From NCBI GenBank assembly GCA_022457065.1, contig JAJGBQ010000002.1, positions 4,960,001 through 5,024,000 of the forward strand: a stretch of 64,000 nucleotides of DNA, written 5' to 3'. Within the stretch, counting starts at the first letter, position 1; the number at the start of each line of letters is the position of its first letter. The translations under genes and the position numbers were made by a program. The stretch is from Curvularia sp. ZM96. Taxonomy: Eukaryota > Ascomycota > Dothideomycetes > Pleosporales > Pleosporaceae. This document shows, piece after piece, positions 9,362-19,906 of the stretch. A model generated the notes under the pieces. That model was not told the DNA's origin. It made no database searches and saw nothing but the letters and a program-made list of their open reading frames with translations.

Positions 9362-11005
9362 ATGGCAGACTCTGACCCCCATCAAGCGTCAACCAAACCC
9401 AATGCTGAAGACGTCGAGGCTTCACGTCAGTCGAACAATCTTGGTCCTCATGAAATGAAGGAGAGCTCTAATGTCGACACCTCCACAAGCTCGCAAGACA
9501 CTGAGGATAATGAACTGGCCCACTCAAATGCGCCAAAACTCTCTCTACCTCGACTCTTCTGGTACTTCTTCTACAACTTTGGTCTTTTCGCATGGGGTGG
9601 CCCTGTCGCTCAGATCGCTTTGATTAAAGAGCAGATTGTGCTCAAAGAGAAATGGATCACACTTGCTCGGTTTCAACGCGTGTTTGCTGTTTATCAGATC
9701 CTTCCTGGGCCAGAAGCGGCTGAGCTTTGCATGTTCTTCGGTTGCTTAAGTGCTGACAGAGTTGGAGGCATTGTCGCAGGATTAGGCTTCATCTTGCCCG
9801 GTTTTATCTTGATGCTAGTAGCAAGCTACTTGTATACTCTGGCTGGCCTCGAGAATAGGTACTTCAACGCTAGTTTTCGAACTTTGCAACCCATTGTTTC
9901 TGCCATGGTAAGATACATTCAAGAATCGATGGATATTGTTTAGGGAACGTCCTTGCTAACACAAATCAGATCTTCAAAGCTACGCACAAGATAGCAGACC
10001 ACTCTGTGATTAAGCAAAGCACAAAGAAGGTAGATCCCTTTCTGGTCATAGCTGCAATCTGTACAGCCATCAACTCAGCTTTGCATCTGAACATGTTAGT
10101 GTTCTTATGTGCATAAAAGATGTGGGCAACGAGACTAACTTCGCCTAGCTTCATCTCCCTTGGCCTATACGGCATAATCTACATGTTTATCGCTCGCCGC
10201 CTGTGGATACCAGCTGGCATACTTTTCATCCTTCAGTATGTCGGATACGCCGTTTATGCCGTCTTTCGAGGTGTTCCATCACCGGTGTCTCTGGCTCTTG
10301 GAATTGCCAAAACGCCTTCACTGATCAACCTCTTTGTTCTCGGCCTTGTTGCGGGTTCATTGTCATTTGGTGGCGCCTACACTGCCATCCCCTTCGTCCA
10401 CGTCGAAGCAGTCTTAAAAGGTGCATGGCTACCTCAGCGAGTCTTTATCGACTGCATTGCTATTAGCAACGTACTACCGGCGCCGCTTGTTATCTTTGCT
10501 ACATTTGTTGGGTTTCAAGGCGGTAATGTAGATGGTGGTTTAGGTAGGGCATTTGCAGGAGCAGTTGTCATAACGTTAGGCATGTTCTTCCCATGCTTCT
10601 TATTCACCATTGCTGGTCATTCGTTGCTCGAGAAGCTGGTTCACAACAAGGTACGTATTAGTGTGCTTCCTTCACATCAATTACCTCATGCTATAATGGC
10701 TAACACACTGCAAGTTCCTCTCCAGCTTTTTCGACGGACTTTGCGGAGCAGTAATTGGTGTCATTGCCGTTATCAGCTTCGAGATCCTCAAGTCGAGCAT
10801 TCAAGGGACGGAGCGGGATTTCCTAGCGAAGCCGGTGGAAATAGCCATCGCCAAGGCAGCACAATCAGGAATTGCAGCTGTAGTCTTCACAATTGCGCTG
10901 GCTGTCTTGTACAAGTTCACTAACAAGTGGACTCCCATTGTACTCGTCATATCCGGGGCAGTGGCTGGACAGTTCCTATTTCTTGAGGAACTTTCGGGTC
11001 CTTAA
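9362..11005 (+). CDS. Chromate ion transporter (CHR family, two-domain)
   Basis: Membrane transporter of the CHR (ChrA) family, 487 aa from four exons: 9362-9907, 9970-10094, 10149-10650 and 10715-11005. After a hydrophilic N-terminus (about 60 residues) the first CHR half has FGLFAWGGPVAQIALIKE and the ILPGPEAAELCMFFG motif. The second half repeats the pattern with GSLSFGGAYTAIPFVHVEA and NVLPAPLVIFATFVGFQGG. About ten hydrophobic segments are visible, consistent with the long CHR type. Bacterial members export chromate or take up sulfate-like oxyanions, and fungal members are little studied. The protein ends FLEELSGP. The bZIP gene is divergent on its left and an MFS permease follows on the same strand. 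Confidence 0.92.
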
Positions 11006-11638
11006 AGTGCTGCGATGCCGTCGAAGCTTTGAGGTATTATGAGTTGGTTAGGAAGTATCGACCCTCTCTAGCAACAAGGCCGCTGAGAGTTCTTAGCGTC
11101 GCAAGCAACAAGTTTCAGCAAATAACCTTGCCTTCTTAGAACAAAAGTGTCCTAATCGAGTACACGTCATACACAAGTTGTTGGGCTGTAGTAGCTGCGC
11201 TACGCTATGTGATTTTATACATGGTCTTGCCACCGCTACCAGGGAAGATGGCCGACCCTCACCGGCCACAGGGTTGCCATGAACGTCCGCGCTGGGTAGC
11301 ATTGTGAAGCGATAGAAGGGTCATTATCGATAACAGGACAGCATGCAGCCTTAGACAGCGTGATACCTTGCTGAGCATAGCTACCACCAGATCTCTGCTC
11401 TGCCCTACCAAGCGCTGTCGTATGTTTTTTGTTTTTGGGCGCGTTGTTTTTTGCCCAAGTCACGTGTAGGTACCGAAGCTAGGCGCAGGACGGCGTTTCA
11501 ACTCATCACCAACCGCCGAGGCTTGGCTCTTGGTCAAACTGGCTTCTGTTTACCTCAGAGCTGGTAGCAATGAGCTTGTGATAGAACATCTTCGTCCCTT
11601 TACTTCAAAATCGCGTCTCTGACGTGTAACATCTCAAC
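11006..11638. other. Intergenic region upstream of MFS gene
   Basis: About 630 bp with no coding signal on either strand. Presumably the 3' UTR of the chromate-type transporter and the promoter of the MFS gene. A CACGTG E-box-type hexamer occurs at about 11460. Confidence 0.35.
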
Positions 11639-12990
11639 ATGGCACACCAACCCGAGCCAGATGAGAACTCGGCTCTGCTCGGTCAGAGCAGGACGTCTGC
11701 TGCTGGGCAAGACGCGCCCCAGCACGATCCCGAAAAGATGGACACATGTCTGATTCTCAAGATCGCCGCAGCAATGTACTCCTTTGCTACCCTCGGCCTC
11801 TTCAACTCGTCCATCGGCGCCGTGCTCCCCTTGCTCTCGCGGCACTACGGCCTCACCGATCTTCAGGTATCCTCTATATTCCTAGCGGGACCCATCGGGT
11901 ACGTGCTAGCTGCACAATCGAGTGATGCCATACACTACCGCTTTGGCCAGCGAGGTATCGCGGTTGCTGGTCCAGTCCTACAGGTCATTGCCACTGCCAT
12001 TGTAGCGGCACATCCAGGGTTCGGATTGGTGCTGGTCGCCTTTGCGTTCCAAGGTCTTGGCACAGGGCTGTTGGATGGGAGCTGGTGCGCATGGGCAGGC
12101 AGCATGCAGAAAGCCAATACGATTTCTGGACTGTTGCACGGCAGTTATTCTGTCGGTGGTGCATTGGGTCCCGTGCTCTTGACTGCTTTGACAACCAGTC
12201 ATCGACCTTGGTGGACTTGGTATTCCATTCTGGTATGTCCATCGTGAGATGCTTTCGACCCGGTACTGATTGATTGAAGGCTGGAGCATGCGCATTATCC
12301 TTTGTCGTTCAGACTGCTGCTTTTCGGAATGATAGTGCCTCTGTCTACCGCCAGAGCAAGCAGTCCAAGATGTCGGACTCGAAGATTGACTTGAAAGAGA
12401 TGTTCAAGCACCCTGCCACCTGGCTCTGTGCGGCCTTTTTCCTCACCTATGTTGGTGTAGAAACGTCAATATCTGGCTGGGTGGTTTCGTTCATGCTTCG
12501 CAAGCGACAAGCAAGTGAGTACATAGCCGGTCTTTCTTCCTCGGGTTACTGGATCGGCATGGCTATTGGGCGGCTCGTCCTCGGTTTTGCCACAGACAGG
12601 ATGGGTGTACGGCGTGCGACCATTCTCTATTTCCTTTTGGCTATTGTTCTCGAGGGGCTGTTTGCAATCTTCTCATCGCTGGAAGCCTCTGTAATTATCA
12701 TGACGGCGCTGGGCTTCGTTATGGGTCCATTGTTCCCTTCTGGAGTCGTCGTTCTGACTAGACTATTGCCGTCCGAGCTGCATGTCGCAGCGGTCTCTTT
12801 CGTCGCATCTCTGGGTCAGATCGGGGGCGCTTTTTTGCCTTTTGCTATTGGTGCTGTCATTCAAGGCTTGGGTATTGGCGTTTTTCGATTCGCGATACTT
12901 ATCGAGACATTTTTTGCCTTGCTGGTATGGCTTGTTTTTGCGAGACTTCGTCCAGCGCTTCTTCCCAGTTCCGCACGCGTCCAGGATTGA
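11639..12990 (+). CDS. MFS transporter (sugar/FHS-like)
   Basis: Major facilitator permease of 434 aa from two exons, 11639-12232 and 12280-12990 (47-nt intron, phase 0). The cytosolic N-terminus (about 35 residues) is followed by six membrane segments beginning at ILKIAAAMYSFATLGLFNSS. A central loop (NDSASVYRQSKQSKMSDSKIDLKEMF) precedes six more. The GRLVLGFATDRMGVRR segment in the second half is the MFS cytosolic-loop motif. It resembles fungal BSC6/FHS-type permeases of unknown substrate. The C-terminus (SSARVQD) ends only about 50 bp before the remnant of an FAD oxidoreductase gene on the same strand. Confidence 0.9.
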
Positions 12991-13041
12991 AATCGCATAT
13001 GCATTGCACTCATTCATGTATTCTGACCTTTTTGGGCCCTG

Positions 13042-13904
13042 CGAGGTGGCGGAAATCCATTCTGTATTGCCACAAGATTCGATCTCAAGCCAGTGGAGGG
13101 AAGCCATGTTCACGTCGCTATCGCACAATTCGATCAGTTCCAAGGCAAAGGCTATCTAGACGGCGTCTATAATTTCGGAAGATACGGCGGTCCTTCTGAT
13201 CCTAAATCCGCAATTATCCCTACTATTGTCACCTTTCCTGCCGCGAACCTGACCGTGTACGCCGCTGCAAAGTTCCACAATTCCCTCACAGACAGCCCAA
13301 AGGCGTTTAGAAATTTTACTGCACCGAAGCTTGTTCCTGTCGCCGATTTATACGCACTGCAGCCGTTGTCAAACTACATCGCAGCGACGGTTGCTCTGCA
13401 GCCTCTCGGTCTACGACAAGCATTTCGAACCTTGTTTTCAATTGTAGACTAAGACGCTGTTCAGATCGTCCACGATACATTCAATTCTGGTGCGTATTCC
13501 GAGTTATCTAAGATTGTCAACCCCAGGCATCCATCACTTTCCAGCCAGTTACCAAGGACTTCCTCTCTCGCAGCGCTCGAACTGGAGGAAATCCCCAGGG
13601 CGTCGATATCTCCAAAGTACCATTCTTCTGGATGGTCGAGAACTTCACCTGCGATAGTGCTGAGTACGATGCCATGGTTCATGCGGCCGCAGATAAAATT
13701 ACAGCAAATATCAACCACTTGCTACTTGCTAAATCTCTTAACGCGCAATACTTGTATATGAACGATGCAGGGAGAGGCCAGCCGATATTTGAAAGTTGTC
13801 CGCCTATCAATCTGTTGAATTTGAAGTTGATCCGCGCCAAGTACGACCCGCTGAGAGTTTACACCGATCTGATGCCTAGTGGGTGGAAAGTTGCTCACGC
13901 ATAG
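13042..13904 (+). pseudogene. Remnant of a berberine-bridge-type FAD-linked oxidoreductase
   Basis: Only the C-terminal half of a BBE-like flavoenzyme can be read. It starts at a GGGN-like segment (RGGGNPFCIATRFDLKPVEG, 13042) and runs through PKLVPVADLYALQPLSNYIA to an in-frame TAA at 13450-13452. A one-base deletion near 13525 then shifts the frame, and ASITFQPVTKDFLSRSARTG to the terminal NDAGRGQPIFESCPP and VYTDLMPSGWKVAHA are in the other frame, ending at a TAG (13902-13904). The FAD-binding (PCMH) half and any signal peptide are missing; the MFS gene ends 51 bp upstream. A 37-nt intron (GTGCGT..CCCCAG) was considered for the second break but is too short and does not restore phase. Such enzymes often belong to secondary-metabolite pathways; this copy is dead. 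Confidence 0.85.
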
Positions 13905-14020
13905 AAATTTAGTAAGGCCTAGGGTTGGATAATCCGGAACAGCGCTGTTTATGATTGAATCTATAAGAAAATCTATGATTACTAAGAGGCCAGGGCCTAT
14001 TTCCCCTTGGTAAACTTCTC

Positions 14021-15342
14021 TCAACGATCCTTATCTTCATCTTTTCCAGGCCAAACAATCTCCCCCTTCCACACAGCCCTTACACAGCCCACAGCGGCGA
14101 CCATCCACATCACAACTAACAAAATCGTCATAGCACTCGCCACCCACAATATCCCCTGGCTCTCCAGTTCCTTGCCCAAAGCACTCGTCGCAAGTGCAAA
14201 CCCCACATTAGGAAAGATAAAAGCCCACCAACTAAGACCAAACGGCATGCTGCACATAGCGCTCAGATTCGCAAGCAACGCAATGGCAAAGAGCCAAAAC
14301 GCAAAAGCGTACAGAAAAATAGAGGCGAAAAGCGCCATTACGCGTAGTACCTCAGGCGAACCAGGATGTTTCGAGAAGTAATCCTCTGCCTGTGCTCCAG
14401 CGGAAGAAGAAGTTGAAGTCACGGCAATCCCCCTCGCCATACCCACGAGCGCAACCACTGTGTACGCACAACTCCCGACAGGGATAAACATAGCGGGTCT
14501 GGCCTTGTACACTGGCAATCCCCCATCCATCAAGCTCTTGACATACAGCACAATCGCCACAAAGCTGATGCACCACCCGAAACCCTGGTAGGCTACGCCC
14601 GACACCACAATAGCGAGCTGGCGCTCCCGCGGCTGAAACGCAACCATCATGGACGCCAGCGTACCCGTCAACATGCACGAGTAGCCCGCGAGAAAAACGC
14701 TTGGGGAAAACGGCACAGGATGTGCGGGGCTGGCCGCCCGCAAAACAACCCAGTACTGTAGTATAGCCGCCAGCAGCGACACGGCGGCGTACACCCAGTA
14801 CAGCACGTGCACGAGGGATACCAGGCCCGGTGTTGCTGGGCCGTGGGTAACGGCAAAGGTTTGGATGCCTCCGATGATGACGCAGGTGCTGAGCGTGAAG
14901 GCGCCTGCGAAGAAGGATTCTCCTGGGGACGTAAAGGCGGTGAGGAAATGCTGTTTGTGCGTTGTGAAGCGCAGCATGGTGAGGAACGTGAAGGCGAGGA
15001 AGAGGACGAGGTTGAAGAGGAAGAGGGCGAGGGCTATGTAGTATTGCCCTTTTTTGTTTGAAATCAGTATCTTAGAATGGAAGTCTCTTTTTAAAGAAGT
15101 TTTTTTGTTTTTGCGTGGAGTTTGTGAAGTAGATATGTACCTTTGAATTGATGCGGCGTTTCTCCGATGGCGATGGCGAGTCCTCCTGTACTCATTGTAC
15201 ATAAGAACCAGGCGAATGTAAAATGCTTGATTCTTTGTCGTAGACCCGTTTTGCTGTTTTCAAGCACTCGTTGCTCTTGAGGAGGTCCTTCGGACCGTGG
15301 CGTGGATGCCGTTGCTGCCTCCTTGCTTGAGGAGGAGGACAT
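14021..15342 (-). CDS. TDT-family transporter (C4-dicarboxylate/malate or sulfite type)
   Basis: 409-aa membrane protein from two exons, 15342-15141 and 15048-14021 (92-nt intron, phase 1). It begins MSSSSSKEAATAST and enters the family signature RIKHFTFAWFLCTMSTGGLAIAIGETPHQF at residues 37-66, like Mae1/Ssu1/TehA relatives. About ten membrane segments follow, including FALATSALGKELESQG near the end, which is also typical. The C-terminus is hydrophilic (KGEIVWPGKDEDKDR). Family members carry malate and other C4-dicarboxylates or export sulfite, and sequence alone does not decide which. It is convergent with the dead FAD oxidoreductase, with 116 bp between them. Confidence 0.92.
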
Positions 15343-15857
15343 GGTCGGGTTACGAATGGGAATTGGTGGTTGTCAGAAAGGGAACTTTGAAAGATATGAC
15401 GAGTATGACTTGGATTCTTATTGTCGTTTATAACATGACCAATGCATTCCCGACGAACCGGTACATTGCCTGAGTGGTGTGACTGGGAATTCGAGATGCA
15501 AGTATACTCATAAAATGTCTGTTGCTGAGGAGAGTGACACAGTGACAAACTAGAACACTAGCCAATCAGCACAGAAGCTCTAGAGAGTTTCCTAGAAAGT
15601 TAGTATCGTTACCTACCCAGGTTCAGCATTGGTGGGTAACAAATAGCAGAATGGCGGAGTTTGGGGGAAAGAGGCTAAGTTCCGGTTGGTCCCAAGTTTA
15701 TTCCCGGTCCTAGCCGCCACCCCCTCACGATGAGCATACATTGGAGCCCTTGTCAAAAGAACACGGCATTACTTGAAGCATTTAACAAAAATATTATTGA
15801 GGATATACATGTATTCGCTTAGAACTTAGAATAAGAAGATCTACTCACGACAAGATG
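15343..15857. other. Intergenic region
   Basis: About 515 bp between the TDT transporter start and the aquaglyceroporin stop (same strand). No coding signal. Presumably the TDT promoter plus the 3' UTR of the aquaglyceroporin. Confidence 0.35.
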
Positions 15858-17897
15858 TTACGCAACTTGCTGGATCTTATCCTGGGCATGCTTCTTCGTC
15901 TCTCTTGCCTTCCACTTGATATCCCCAGGTTGCGGCCACCGATAATTCACTGGCGACTCGCCGCCCACAAATACACAAGTGTCATACAGTAAGCCACCAC
16001 AAAGTGCACCACTGATAGACGCGCCCCAGGAACCATATGCCCAGTACCCAGTGGAGAAAGCATCCTTGTATCCAACCCAGTACGCGACGAGACGGGGCCC
16101 AAGGTCCCTTGCTGGCGAAATACCTAATCCAGTGTTGTAACCCAGGCCAACCATGGTAACCATGCCTGTAAGGCCCACGATGAAGGCGGTCATGCCTTGG
16201 CCTGGAGGAGAGTTCTGGTCGTCTCCGAGTGCAAACACGACACATACAAAGATAGCCATGTAAACAAAGTCATTGAAGAAGCCGGTTGCAGTGGAGTAAA
16301 TGGGTCCTTGAGGAAAGATGGCCTTGCCAGTCATCTCGAGCGTTAGCCCAGGATCGACCTTGTGGATTGCATCGTGGTAGACTCTGTTGGAGAAGTTAGT
16401 AAGGGCTTGGGCAGTTGCAAAGAATGATGTAACCTACGCATATGCAACGGCTCCTGCAGCAAGACCGGCGAGCAGCTGCATGCAGATGTAGACAATTGCC
16501 ATTTTCCAGGGGAAGCCGCGGAAGATTGAAAGAGAGATGGAAACTGTCGGACTCAGGTGTGATCCGCTGACTCCTCCGCCTATATAGACTCCGATCATAA
16601 CAGCAAAGCCCCATCCCCAGGCTTGTGTCTCGAAGCTACCGGTGGATTGCTGAGATGTGGCAACCGACAAGTTTACGCATAGCCCAATCAAGAGGTAGAT
16701 GAAGGTCTGTGGAGTGTTAGCTAGGCGAGTCTTTTCTTCTTATTCACCAGCAAGTAGACGTACTGCAAGAAATTCTGCCGGAGCTTGGGGGTACTTTGCT
16801 CGAAACCTAGCAATAGGATTTCGGTACTGATTGTAAAACTCTCGCTCCTCTTCTTGTTCCCGTTGTTGGATCTCCTCTTCTTCTTTTTGAGTTTGACTAC
16901 TCTCCTTCGAAACATGTTCCTGGAGGGGCGGAAGACCATCCTGGAGACCAAAATGCTGTTGCTGACCGCGTCCGTCAGAAAATTCCAAGCCATGTTCATC
17001 GACCGGGGCACGGCTTTGGCCGTCGTGGTGTTCCAGGGAATGGGAGTCTTCACCACGGTCCCGGCCAAGTACTTGGTTTGCCTCTTCTGTCGGTACGCGT
17101 TTTACGTCCACCCTTCGGCCGTCAATTACTGTTTGAAACCTTTCTGGATCCCTATGGCCTTCGGGATGGCGTTCAGCGTTCAGGGTCTCCTGGGAGTCGG
17201 GAGACTCTTGTTCCAAAGCTATTCACCTTGGTTAGAACCGTAATTCAATACAAAAGGATAGGGTGGCTAACCTTTTCTATCATCAAAGTCAAGACCATCT
17301 TGTCGAGAGACACCGTCGTCGTCGATTTTGTACAAGGATTTGCGCAAATCGCCTCGTCCCCACCACATGCCGCGGCGAACGGTGCGTGGTAGAGGAGCAC
17401 CCAAGCCAAAGACTGGCTTTTTCTTCTGCTCATTGTACCAGGGGTTCAGCGCGAAGTAGTCATTGTCCACATCAACAACCTGCTGTTGCTTCTTCTCCGG
17501 CCGTCGAGGAGGCTCTTGTCTGACATTTTCACGAGTTGCAGTCTTTGAGGGCGTATTTCTCACGGTCCCCATTGGTGTCATACTAGTTGTGGCGGTGTTG
17601 GTGCGCCCATTTTGGGGTCTTGATGGTAAGTGGACAGTATCTAGCCTTCCTATACTCGGTGCATTGGAACCACCTCGATGCAAGGCGGTCGATGCAATGG
17701 ACCTTGATGTCGGCTGTCTTGATTCATTTGTCAAGTTTGTGGGTCTCTGAGATGATGTTTCTTCTGGTTGTTGTGCTATTTAGAAGCAGGGCGTTAGTGT
17801 TGTTGGAGGTACAAGCAGGGGTCTCAGTTGAACAGAGTGGAGGGGACAATGAAGGGTGCTTACTATTTGCTGGCGTATTAGATTGCTGTTGCAACAT
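15858..17897 (-). CDS. Aquaglyceroporin-like MIP channel with long N-terminus and altered NPA motifs
   Basis: MIP-family channel of 595 aa from five exons: 17897-17864, 17775-17272, 17218-16764, 16706-16438 and 16383-15858; all phases fit. About 325 cytosolic residues, rich in Gln, Glu and Arg (KEEEEIQQREQEEERE coiled-coil-like), precede the channel. The channel begins at PAEFLATFIYLLIGLCV, and a short polar tail follows it. The two pore motifs are unusual. The first reads SGSHL-SPT-VSIS (residues 383-385) and the second GLGI-SPA-RDLGPR (510-512), so the Asn of both NPA motifs is Ser. The Arg after the second motif (selectivity filter) is kept, and the Asp of the aquaglyceroporin type is present (SPARDLGPRL). 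Fps1 relatives also deviate at NPA. The start rests on a small first exon (MLQQQSNTPAN) and is less certain than the channel. Confidence 0.87.
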
Positions 17898-18812
17898 GGT
17901 GCTGTTCAGTGACTGTGCTAAATTCAAAAGGTGAGCACAGTACAAAGACCTTATATGCTGTTGCTCTCAGCTCAGGATTCAAAAGTGGCTCCCAAGATGA
18001 CATGATGGTAAACAGCGCCTTTGGCACTCATGCATGGGAAAGTGAAGAATTCCATGCGCTACGTCACTCGCAACGAAACTTTTTTGCCTAGTCCGCCCAT
18101 GTCCCTGGTAGTGCCGAGAGATGCCCTTGCCGCGGGGACAGGTGTGCCAATCATTTTGAGTGGTGTCCGTAGTTTTAGTGGGCAGAGCTGATCAAGAGCC
18201 TCAATCCTCGACACGCATGTACTAATAAGGAAGCTCTCGTCTCGATCCAAAGGCGTTGAGGCTGATTGTGGCGTGGTACAGATCACAAGTTGGACGGAAA
18301 TCGGCGTTGTCAAAGTGGATCTTGTTGGTCTGCACTTATTGATCAGAAAATCAATGACTCAGGGTTCGCGTGTTTTCAACACGATCACGACGCAGCACAC
18401 AGCTGGCATACAAACATATACAAAACGCTAACAATGCCTGGATGCGGTTCTGATAAGCATTGTCACATGACAGTTACAAGCCCTTGGCAAGAGTTACGAG
18501 CAAAGCTGATGAATAGGCACAACCGGACAGTGAAGACTGGTTCCACTTTGACCAACGTGTCGGTGTGGAGGCCGGTCAGAATTATTCCAATTGCCCGGTG
18601 GTTCGTGTCCGCGGGGACCGCTCAACTTCCTCCATGTCATTATGTACATATTTGGGAATCATTTCGTACCAGAGCCTGATGGGCCCTGAACCTGATGTCG
18701 GAGTGACCCTAGCTCCGACGTGTAGGTCCGATGTTAAAGCCACAGTGTGGCGCACATCGCAACTACATACTTTTTGGTATGCAACGTCTCTCTACTCGCC
18801 ACCGCCGCTTGA
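17898..18812. other. Intergenic region, no gene seen
   Basis: About 915 bp between the aquaglyceroporin start and the Vps26 stop. Short open frames on both strands show no recognisable protein. Confidence 0.4.
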
Positions 18813-19906
18813 TCATGATACTGCCATCAATTTGTTCTGCTCCTGAGCTAATGTGAGACCCTCGGGTGCCTGTCGGAAGAGTACAATCTCGGATTGCTTA
18901 AAGTATCGTCGCGCGTCTGGTTGCTTTGTTAGCGGTATGCAGTGGGTGTTGGCAAGAGCAGCTCACCTTCGTCGATAAGTACCAGACTCAGGTAATATCG
19001 GGTCGAGTACTTTTTGTTGACTTCGCGGAAGGTTGGGGTCAAGTCGAAACCGCCCAGGAACAATCGGATGGGAATCGTCTCTCCTGCGAAACTGGTTAGC
19101 CGGGCCTTGTCGCCAAGAGTGGCCTTGTTTACCTCGCGATGGCGACCCATCCATGATTTCGAATCGCACCAGTGTCTCGCTTTCGTTGTACTGGTTCGGA
19201 GGGGCGCCTGTTGTTTCTCTCCGTATGATGGACAGCTCCATGTGCTTAATCTTCAGCCGCACAAGCAGAAAGTATATCCTGCCTACGATAACGTCCTTGA
19301 GATGGTACTTGGACTTGGAGTACTCGAACTCGATGTGCAGACAGTCCTCGATGCCGACATCCATCTTGATCGAGCTGTTGGTCTCAGGGGGGATGCGGTA
19401 GGAGTAGACCCAGAGGTCTTTTTCGCGGACTACGTCTGCCATGCGGCGCGAGACGGTGACGCGGACAAAGTAGCGCAGCTTGACATTGATGCCATTGTAC
19501 GACTCGTACTGCTTCTCGACGTTTTTGAAGTTGAAGTCGAAGGTCTGGGGGTGTTGCAGCTCGCCGGGGGCAGCTAGCTCTTGGCCGAGGGAGAGGAACT
19601 CGTAGTGGTTTCCGCGGTCGAAGAACATCTCTGGGCGCATGACATCAGCACTGCGCGCCCACACGCAAGAGACGGCGGAGAGGGCCTACCAATGGTCCCG
19701 ATGAACTGGACCTTGATGCCCGTATGCTCGAGGCGCTTGCCATCCTTGGGGCGGACGGTGACCTGGCCCTTGACCGATTCGCCGTCGAGATAGAGAGGGA
19801 CCTTTTCCTTGCGGTTCTTGTCGAGCTTGACGTCGACGGCGGAGCGGTCGTCGAGGTCCTCGAGGACGATGTCGATGTCGACCGGGGTGGAGAAGAAGTA
19901 GGACAT
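18813..19906 (-). CDS. vps26: Retromer subunit Vps26
   Basis: Arrestin-fold retromer component that joins Vps35/Vps29 for endosome-to-Golgi recycling. Four exons: 19906-19690, 19630-19133, 19083-18967 and 18916-18813, giving 311 aa with all phases consistent. It begins MSYFFSTPVDIDIVLEDLDD and contains GESVKGQVTVRPKDGKRLEH, IEMFFDRGNHYEFLSLGQEL (across intron 1), VTVSRRMADVVREKDLWVYS and TGAPPNQYNESETLVRFEIM. It ends with RRYFKQSEIVLFRQAPEG. Length and motif order match the family. The start codon is the first ATG at the conserved N-terminus. Confidence 0.96.

Noticed and set aside
13490..13526. Intron GTGCGT..CCCCAG in the FAD oxidoreductase remnant
   Set aside because: 37 nt is shorter than any other intron here and does not restore phase; the upstream TAA would also remain.
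19014..19577. 187-codon plus-strand frame
   Set aside because: Antisense shadow of vps26 exons.
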